Source: Neocallimastix lanati (nom. inval.)
Lineage: Eukaryota; Neocallimastigomycota; Neocallimastigomycetes; Neocallimastigales; Neocallimastigaceae
Assembly: GCA_016946835.1 (NCBI GenBank)
Contig: JACVTC010000004.1
Location: forward strand, 774,001-838,000
Direction: 5' to 3'
DNA length: 64,000 bases
Shown piece by piece: positions 56,461 through 64,000 of this stretch. Positions within the stretch are counted from its first letter, which is position 1. The number at the start of each line of letters is the position of its first letter. The translations under genes were made by a program, and so were the position numbers. Under the pieces are notes generated by a model that saw only the letters and a list, made by a program, of their open reading frames with translations, did no database searches and was not told the DNA's origin.

Positions 56461-57239
56461 AAATTATAAAATTTAAATATAAAAAATTTATTAAATCCTA
56501 TATATTTAACATAAATTTTAAATACTTATTTATTATTCATTCATTTAATTTATTATTATAAATTTGATTATTTATTAAAATGTTTTTATAATAAATTATT
56601 GTTTAATTTTCATTATTGTGGAAATAATTATTATTTATATACATGTAAATTTAAAATATTTTATATATCTATCTATAAATAAATTATTTATTAATAAATA
56701 CAAAAAAAAAGAAAACAATCAATAAAATAATAAAAATCAAAATATAAAATAAATAATTCAATAATTTTTAAAAATTAATTATATTGATGTGTATAATTTG
56801 ATTATTAAAATTTATAAGTTTTATTTATATATTTGAATGATATTGTATTAATTATTTATTATAAAGATAATAATTTTGTGTTAATAAAATCTAATTTTGT
56901 TTTTTTTCAGTAAATATTTCTGTTTTTTTTTTTCAAGTTTTTATATTTTTAATTTTATGTTTTAATATTCCATATGTTATAGAATTAATGTAATTATTGT
57001 TTAATAATTATATATTATTTTAAAAATTTATAATCTATTAATTATTATATATAATATATTTATTATTTATAATAATAAAAGAATAATAATAAGAATAAAT
57101 AATAATAATGTTAATAATACTAATAATAATAAATAATTAATAAAATTAATAATATTATATAAATAAATATCATAAAAATTTAAATGATTAAATGGAAAAA
57201 TATTTTTGCTAAATTATTAAATAATTTTAAAAAATTCAT

Positions 57240-57279
<40 letters not shown>

Positions 57280-57479
57280 ACATATATGAATTTTTAATAT
57301 TAGTGATGATCATAGTGTTTTTTAAACATTATAACATAAATAATATTATAATATAAATGAAATTAAAATATAAATAATGTAATATAATAAATAAAATTGT
57401 AATATAAATGAAATAAAAAATAATATAAATACTGCTAATATGTATTGAAATATAAAATTTAATTAAAATATAAAAATTA

Positions 57480-57526
<47 letters not shown>

Positions 57527-58163
57527 ATATTAAATTACTTTCTAATGGAACACTATAACTTTAGAAGATTAATAAAGTTAAAATAAATATAAGTATATTA
57601 AATATTATTTATAATCAATTAAAAAATTAATTGTATAAGTAGTTAAAAAAGAAAATTGAATAAAAAAACTTTTCTTTTTAAAATATTACATTTACTAAAA
57701 AAAATTAAAGAATTATTAAAATATGATGAAATAATAATAAATTAGAGAAAATAACTTATTGCACCATTAAAATAATTATATATATATATTCATAAAAATC
57801 AAAGTATTAAATTTTATTTATATACAAACACATAAAATAAAAGTAATGAATTTTCAATTAATCATTGAAATTTCATTTTTTATTTTTTATTTTTTATTTT
57901 TATTATTTTATTGATAGTATTTTTTTTTTTAAATGTAAATTACAATAATAAATTAAATGATACATATAATAAATTTTATTTTAAAATTTAATAAAAAAAA
58001 TAATTATTAAAAAATGATAAATTTAAAATTAATAACTATTAATTCTAAATGATTATTCTAATTTATTATAATAAATTAAATGAATGAATAATAAATAAGT
58101 ATTTAAAATTTATGTTAAATATATAGGATTTAATAAATTTTTTATATTTAAATTTTATAATTT
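56461..58163. repeat. 3' flank of copy H and type-2 spacer copy 2
   Basis: From about 56905 it matches 43539-44887: CATATGTTATAGAATTAATG, GATTAAATGGAAAAATATTT, long T run (57242-57270), long A run (57481-57524), ACTTTAGAAGATTAATAAAG. The LINE is absent and the corresponding target sequence here is diverged (CAGTAAATATTTCTG). Confidence 0.8.
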
Positions 58164-58859
58164 TTATTGAATTTGAATTGTACGATTTTGATTCTTTGGA
58201 GGTTCAATTTTATTAATGATTACTTCTAATACTCCATTTTCCATTTTAGCTTGAATATTTTCTAAGTTAGCATCATTAGGAATATTGAATGATCTTGAAA
58301 ATTTACCATAACTACTTTCAATTATATTATATTTTCTTTCATTATTTTTGTTATCTTCATTCTTTTGGTTCTTTATTTCAGATTCAGTAGTTTCTTGATG
58401 TTTTTTAGTGTCTTCATTTTCTTTTGTTTCATTATTTTCATTGATGTCTTCAGTTTCCATTTCATCATTTTCAGATTTATTTTGAGAATTATCATAAACT
58501 GATTTTCTTTCACCAGAAATAGTTAAAATATGATCTTCATTTATTTCCATTTTAATTTGATCTTTCGTCATTCCAGGTAAATCTACATGAATATAATAGT
58601 TGTTTTCATCTTCACTAAGATTAATTTTTGGATTAAATTCTACTAAATTTAAAAATTCATCATCATTGAAAGCCCTCGATAATTGTTTTTCTAAGCAGTT
58701 GTATGAATTCTTTCTATGATCATAACGACCATGAAGATGGCAACGAGGATTATTAAAACTAAAATGATTTATTTTTGTTAAAGGATAATTAAAGAAATTA
58801 TCATCAAAAAAATCGAATAAAGAATTTTCAATTGGATGAGAATAGATATATAAAGACAT
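58164..58859 (-). CDS. HSP20 small heat-shock protein, copy I
   Basis: Left partner of pair 5, 231 residues, intact but with several unique changes: DDNFFNYPLTKINHFSFNNP, RYDHRK, FLNLVEFNP, IHVDLPGMTKDQIKMEI, RKYNIIESS, IPNDANLENIQ. Its insertion reads KENEDTKKHQETTE, which it shares with pseudogenes A and E rather than with C or G. Its C-terminus is the plus-strand type, PPKNQNRTIQIQ. Confidence 0.94.
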   Translation of the reverse strand: MSLYIYSHPIENSLFDFFDDNFFNYPLTKINHFSFNNPRCHLHGRYDHRKNSYNCLEKQLSRAFNDDEFLNLVEFNPKINLSEDENNYYIHVDLPGMTKDQIKMEINEDHILTISGERKSVYDNSQNKSENDEMETEDINENNETKENEDTKKHQETTESEIKNQKNEDNKNNERKYNIIESSYGKFSRSFNIPNDANLENIQAKMENGVLEVIINKIEPPKNQNRTIQIQ

Positions 58860-59793
58860 TTTGTTTTTAATTGTAATTCTAATTATTTATACTTTTATTA
58901 TTCTTTTTTTTTTTTTTTTTTTGAAATATATTTATATAATAATTAAAACTTTAAAAATTGTTAATTTTTTTTTTTTTTTAATATCGATTTATTTGTTTTA
59001 TTTAATATTTAAATTATAAAAGTTTTAGTAATTATTAAAATTGAAAATAAAAAATTTTAATGAAAAATTGGATTTTTATACTTTTTTTTTTTTTATAATT
59101 ATTTATATATTTATATAAAAAATTAAAATTAAAATTTTAATATAAATATTACATTTTTTATTTTTAATTGGAACTAAGCTTGAAATGAGTAATATTAATT
59201 TAAAAAAATTTTTTTTACTCCATTAACCTTTAATCTTCTACATTAATCGTTATTTACGTATGCATTTCAAGATATATCTACATTATTCTACATTATTCTG
59301 TATTATTCTTAATTATTCCACAATTTTAAAGAATTTCTTTTTTATTATAAATTTATAATTGAAATTTGTATATTGAATAGTATTAATTTAAATTTAAATA
59401 ATTAATTGATAATATAAAATAAAATTTTTATTAATAATAAATAATAAATAATAAAATTTAAAACTTTAATAATTTGTATTACTAATTGAAATAATAATAA
59501 ATTAATTTGAATAAATTAATTTGAATAAATTATAAATAAAATTTTCCTTAATTATTTAAATATTTAAAATTTGTATAAAAGCTTATATTTTTAATTAAAA
59601 AATTTTTTTATCTTTCATTCAATTTAATATATTATACAAATTTTTTTTTATCTACAATAGAATTATTTTAATAGTTATTCTAATTATATTTTAATTGTTT
59701 AAAAATAATAATATAATAAAAACAAAGAATTTTATTTAATCAAAAATAAAAAATTTTAATTAGATAAATATAATTATAATAAATATTAACAAG
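58860..59793. promoter_or_regulatory. Shared bidirectional heat-shock promoter of pair I/J
   Basis: TTC triplets at 59286, 59296, 59306 and 59316 with TTTCAAGAT at 59265. TATA-like boxes at 59073-59080 (minus) and 59574-59581 (plus). Type beta on both sides: AACTAAGCTTGAAATGAGTA on the I side and TGAAATTTGTATATTGAATA on the J side, as in C/D. Confidence 0.7.
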
Positions 59794-60489
59794 ATGTCTT
59801 TATATATATATTCTCATCCAATTGAAAATTCTTTATTCGATATATTCAATGATGATTTCTTTAATTATCCTTTAAATAGAAGAGATAATTTTGGTTTTGG
59901 TCATCCATGCTGTCATATTCATAGTCGTTATGGTCATAGAAAAAATTCATACAACTGCTTAGAAAAACAATTATCAAGGGCTTTCCATGATAATGAATTT
60001 TTAAAGTTAGTAGAATTTAATCCAAAAATTAATCTTAGTGAAGATGAAAACAACTATTATATTCATGTAGATTTACTTGGAATGACGAAAGATCAAATTA
60101 AAATGGAAATAAATGAAAATCGTATTTTAACTATTTCTGGTGAAAGAAAATCCATTTATGATAATTCTCAAAATAAATCTGAAGATAATGAAATGGAAAC
60201 CGAAGACATTAATGAAAATAATGAAACGAAAGAAAAACAAGAAACTAAAGAAAATGAAGAAACTACTGAATCTGAAATAAAAAATAAAAAGAATGAAGAT
60301 GATAACAATAATGAAAGAAAATATAGTATAATTGAAAGTAGTTATGGTAAATTTTCAAGATTATTCAATATTCCTGAAGATGCTGACTTAGAAAATATTC
60401 AAGCTAAAATGGAAAATGGAGTATTAGAAGTAATCATTAATAAAATTGAACCTCCTAAGAACCAAAATCGAACTATTCAAATTCAATAA
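59794..60489 (+). CDS. HSP20 small heat-shock protein, copy J (most divergent arm)
   Basis: Right partner of pair 5, 231 residues, intact. The N-terminal arm differs most from the others: FDIFNDDFFNYPLNRRDNFG, GFGHPCCHIHSRYGH, AFHDNE. IHVDLLGMTKDQIKMEI replaces the usual ADLPGM, so the conserved Pro of DLPG is lost; it shares IHVD and KDQIK with its partner I. SRLFNIPEDADLE as partly in G. C-terminus NRTIQIQ. Confidence 0.93.
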   Translation: MSLYIYSHPIENSLFDIFNDDFFNYPLNRRDNFGFGHPCCHIHSRYGHRKNSYNCLEKQLSRAFHDNEFLKLVEFNPKINLSEDENNYYIHVDLLGMTKDQIKMEINENRILTISGERKSIYDNSQNKSEDNEMETEDINENNETKEKQETKENEETTESEIKNKKNEDDNNNERKYSIIESSYGKFSRLFNIPEDADLENIQAKMENGVLEVIINKIEPPKNQNRTIQIQ

Positions 60490-62084
60490 AAATTTTAAAA
60501 TTTATATTTAAATTTTTATTGAAACTTATATACTTGATATAATAATTTATTATTCATTAATTTGTTATTATAAAATTGATTATTTATTAAAATTTTTTTG
60601 GATTTTAATTATTAAATTTACATTATAATGTAAAAATTATTTAAATTTAAAATATTTTTATTTATCTATCTGTAAATAAATTATTTATTAATCAATACTA
60701 AAAATAAAATAAAAAAAATAAATAATTAAATAATTAAATAAAAAACTATCAACAAAATAATAAAATTAAAATATAAAATAAAAATTTCTGCAATTTTTAA
60801 AAATTTATTATATTGATGTATATAATTTAATTAAAAGAATTTATAACTTTTAGTTATATATTTTAATATTATTGTATAAATTATTTATAATAACAAAAAT
60901 AAATTATTGTTATTAAAAGCTATTTTTGATTTTCTTCATTAAATACTGTATCTTTTTTTTTTTTTTTTTTTTTTTTTTTTATTTATTTATTTATTTTTAT
61001 TTTATTTTTATGTTTTAATATTAAAAATATTATATAATTATTCAAATTCAATAAAAATTTAATATTTAAATTTGAACTTACATAAATCTTATATATTTAT
61101 TATAAATTTATATACTTGTTTATTATTTATTAATAAAATAGAATACCTATTTAGAATTAACTATTATTTACTTTTCATTATTATACTAAAAAATTATTAT
61201 ATAAACATTTAAAATTATAATATATTATTTATTATCTATATGTTTTTTATTTGTAAAGAAATATTTAAAAAAAAAAAAAAAAATAAAAATAAAAATAAAT
61301 AATAAAAATATATATATAAATAAATAAATTTATTAATAAAAAATAAAAATATAAAATAAAAAAATTTCAATAAGTCTATAAATATATTTATTGTAAATAC
61401 ATTATAAAAAAAAAATTAAATAAAATAAAATAAAAAAATAAAAAATGTAATGATAAAATTAAAAAAAAAAAAAAAAAAAAAATTAAGCACCATTTAAAAA
61501 ATAATATGTTAGAATATACAGAATAATTTAATAGGATTTAAAATTTTTCATCCACTATTATTTAAGGATATATGTATAAATCAAACTTTATCAATATCTA
61601 AATATTTAATATTAATATCAATTAATATCAATAAATATCAATAAAATCAAATAAATTATAATATAAATATAATTATAAAAATAAAAATAAAAATTAATAA
61701 CAAGATATTTAATTAATAAAAAATTAAAAATTGTAATTTAACAGAAATCAAAACACAATAAGATTTTCGTTTTTGAGTTTTTTCAGTTTGTTTCAGTTTT
61801 TTATTCTACTTTTTTTTTTCTCTATTTTTTTTTTCTCTATTTTTTTTTTTTTTTCTTTCTTTATTTTAATTTCTATTTCTAAAATTAATGTGTAGTTTAA
61901 TAATTATTATATATTTTAAAAAAAGGAAATTTTTATTTACAATTTTTTTTTTTTTAATTTTTATTTATTTATTTATTTATTTCTTAATATTATAAATAAA
62001 TAAATAAATAAATAAATAAACAAAAAGTGTGTATTATTGTTAAAACAAAAATAGATAGCATTGCATATATTATTATATGACGAG

Positions 62085-62127
<43 letters not shown>

Positions 62128-62626
62128 TATAATTATTATAATGATTTTTTTAATAAGTATTTGCATTAATAAATTGATATTATTATTATTATTATATTAT
62201 TTTTGTGTTTTCATTTAATTATAAAAGTTATATATTAACATCTAGAGCGATTTATTATAATTATAATTATAATATATAGCAATAGATAAGAATTAGTGAT
62301 ATTTTATATTTTTATTAATTTTTTTTTTTTTTTTTTTTTTATTTGTTCCTTTCGAATTTTAATTTGTAAAATTGATAATTAATGATTTTTATTTTAATAA
62401 TGGTTAATGATCGTTTGATTGTTTTTACTTGTTTGCTTATTTATTTTTATATGGTTGGGTTTTGTTATTAATATATATATATATATTAAATTTTAATTTT
62501 TAATAAAGTTTTACTATTATAATTGAGATAAGATATATAAAGATATGTAGTGATAAATTAAATTCTAATATATATATATATATATTTTTTTTTTTTTTAT
62601 TTTTTAAAAAAAAAAAAGAGTACACT
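60490..62626. other. Intergenic region at the right end of the HSP20 array
   Basis: Up to about 60960 it resembles the downstream flanks of B, D and H (TCTTCATTAAATA at 60933). A short HSP20 3'-end remnant follows (61037-61185). The rest is homopolymers and TA runs; the 3' end of the ankyrin gene must lie near 62600. No coding signal. Confidence 0.55.
61037..61185 (+). pseudogene. Remnant of the 3' end of an eleventh HSP20 copy
   Basis: ATTCAAATTCAATAAAAATT reproduces the last codons, stop and first flank of the plus-strand copies (stop equivalent at 61052-61054). About 85 bp on, AATACCTATTTAGAATTA is the reverse complement of the segment that follows the minus-strand copies (as at 35649). 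So an HSP20 3' flank is present without its gene body. Confidence 0.55.
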
Positions 62627-64000
62627 TTAAGCAGTTGTAGTAGATGTATTAGTATTAAATACCAAGTAGTCTGCTATATTATAATATTTACTTTTGTTAG
62701 CTAATTTTAATGCAGAAGTACGTCTTTTAGCTTTTAATGATATATCAGCGCCATTTTCAACTAAATATTTAACAATATCAAAGTAACCATTTTCAGATGC
62801 AATCATTAATGCCGTATAATCCTTACAATTTCTTTCATCAATTTCAATATGATTTTCAATTAAAAGGGCAATTAAAGCAATATTATGATTTAAAACAGCA
62901 TACATTAATGAATTATAGCCAATACTATCCATATCATTAACATTAGCTTCCTTACTAATAAGATATTTTGCTACATCAATATAATTATTTTTAGCTGCTA
63001 ATAAAAGAGGAGTTAGAAGTTGATCACTTTTAGTATTAACATCAGCTCCATGATCTACAAGATATTCAATATTTCTCATAGAATAATTTGGATCAGCTAT
63101 TGCGTGCATTAAAACAGTGAAACCATGTTTATCTTTTTCATTAATATCAATATCCAAAGTAAGAAGATAATGTATAATATTTATATTCTTATTCTGAACG
63201 GCACACATTAATGGTGAAAGACCCTTATCATTCTTGACCTTTAAATTTGCACCAGCATTGACTAATTCTTTTACAATATCAAGATTTCCAGTACTGATAG
63301 CACAAAGTAATGGGGTATTATTGTGCTTATCCTTTTTTTCCAAGTCAACACCAGAATTAATTAAAAGTCTTACCATAGTTAACCATTCCTTTAAGATAGA
63401 ATATTTAAGTAGATCTAATTCAAAAAATTGGCAATTTGGGCTTGCACCACGACTTATGAAAAATTTTGCATCTAAAGCACGATTATTGACAACAGCATAA
63501 TCAATAGCAGAAATATCATTACAATCTCTCAAGGTAATATCAATGTTTTGAGAAATTAAATAATTTACAATAGACTCATACATGCAACGTGGTTGTTTTA
63601 TACCCTTCAAATTAAAATAGGTGTTTTCATATCTTTCAGAAATAATTTGATTATTACCAATAGCTAATTGATAGGTAATAAGTAGCATGTTTTCCTTATA
63701 TTTTGTAATTGCATTAATATCACCACCACAATCGATTAAATATTGTACTAAATTAAAGTAACCATTTAAACAAGCAATAAATAAAGCAGTTACGCCTTGT
63801 TTATCCTTTAAATTAATATCTGCTCCATTCGCTACTAAAATATTAACCATTCTCATATCACAATTTTTAGTAGCAATCATTAGGGCTGTATATCCTTTAC
63901 TACATTGGTAATTAATATTCACCTTATTTTCAAGAAGATAATTTACAATATTATATTCACTTTTCCATACACTATAATGTAAAAGTGTGGTATTATCAAG
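62627..64000 (-). CDS. Ankyrin-repeat protein (C-terminal part, gene runs off right edge)
   Basis: At least 457 residues of ankyrin repeats, a protein-interaction scaffold. The frame is open to base 64000 (LDNTTLLHYSVWKSEYNIVN), so the real start lies outside; the GTG at 63920-63922 is only an internal codon. About a dozen repeats of roughly 33 residues are visible, with GYTALMIATKN, GVTALFIACLNGYF, NTPLLCAISTGNLDIVK, GLSPLMCAVQNKNI, GFTVLMHAI, LTPLLLAAKNNYIDVAK and DYTALMIASENGYFDIVKYL; one between about 63520 and 63700 is longer and irregular. After the last repeat the protein ends with a short Thr-rich tail, NTNTSTTTA. No membrane segment, signal or catalytic domain is seen in this part, so its partner and role are unknown. 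Confidence 0.9.
   Translation of the reverse strand, partial: LDNTTLLHYSVWKSEYNIVNYLLENKVNINYQCSKGYTALMIATKNCDMRMVNILVANGADINLKDKQGVTALFIACLNGYFNLVQYLIDCGGDINAITKYKENMLLITYQLAIGNNQIISERYENTYFNLKGIKQPRCMYESIVNYLISQNIDITLRDCNDISAIDYAVVNNRALDAKFFISRGASPNCQFFELDLLKYSILKEWLTMVRLLINSGVDLEKKDKHNNTPLLCAISTGNLDIVKELVNAGANLKVKNDKGLSPLMCAVQNKNINIIHYLLTLDIDINEKDKHGFTVLMHAIADPNYSMRNIEYLVDHGADVNTKSDQLLTPLLLAAKNNYIDVAKYLISKEANVNDMDSIGYNSLMYAVLNHNIALIALLIENHIEIDERNCKDYTALMIASENGYFDIVKYLVENGADISLKAKRRTSALKLANKSKYYNIADYLVFNTNTSTTTA

Noticed and set aside
63920-63922. Start codon of the ankyrin protein
   Set aside because: It is GTG and the frame with ankyrin residues continues to the window edge.

Overview
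The window reads as a piece of nuclear genome from a flagellated, extremely AT-rich fungus, most likely an anaerobic gut fungus (Neocallimastigomycota). The grounds are: spliced genes with short GT..AG introns, very long A, T and ATT runs, asparagine homopolymers, an axonemal dynein (so a motile flagellum), an ArfGAP with the N-terminal region typical of fungal Csx2-like proteins, a probable expansin-like surface protein, a non-LTR retrotransposon, and expanded HSP20 and ankyrin families. Family names come from motifs recognised by eye; no search was run. I saw no rRNA, tRNA or CRISPR array.

Left part (1-24 kb) holds single-copy housekeeping genes. An inner-arm axonemal dynein heavy chain (DNAH2 type) runs off the left edge as one uninterrupted 8-kb reading frame on the minus strand. 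Next, also on minus, is a BRCC36-type JAMM deubiquitinase (9014-11063) that I rebuilt from 11 small exons, two of them only 20 and 23 nt. A 10-exon BAR-PH-ArfGAP-ankyrin protein follows (11910-18116, minus). A divergent 3.1-kb spacer separates it from a makorin-like RING/CCCH protein (21239-24191, plus, 3 exons).

Middle (24-34 kb) is mostly non-coding AT-rich DNA with a 7-bp minisatellite. It contains one clear two-exon gene for a secreted, membrane-anchored protein with an expansin/RlpA-like ectodomain (31918-32950).

Right part (34.7-61.2 kb) is the most striking region: ten HSP20 genes arranged as five head-to-head pairs. Each pair shares a 0.93-0.99-kb promoter. Eight copies are intact and exactly 231 codons long; two minus-strand partners are pseudogenes. 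Every shared promoter carries TTC triplets repeated every 10 bp, which fits a step-type heat-shock element, with a TATA-like box 210-235 bp before each start codon. The spacers between pairs are of two alternating kinds, and one promoter is a mosaic of two promoter types, so the array grew by repeated unequal exchange. A nearly complete non-LTR retrotransposon with 13-bp target-site duplications interrupts the first spacer. Shorter poly(A)-ended pieces related to its 3' end lie elsewhere in the array. A remnant of a further HSP20 3' end lies past the last pair.

The right edge (62627-64000, minus) holds the C-terminal part of a long ankyrin-repeat protein that continues beyond the window.
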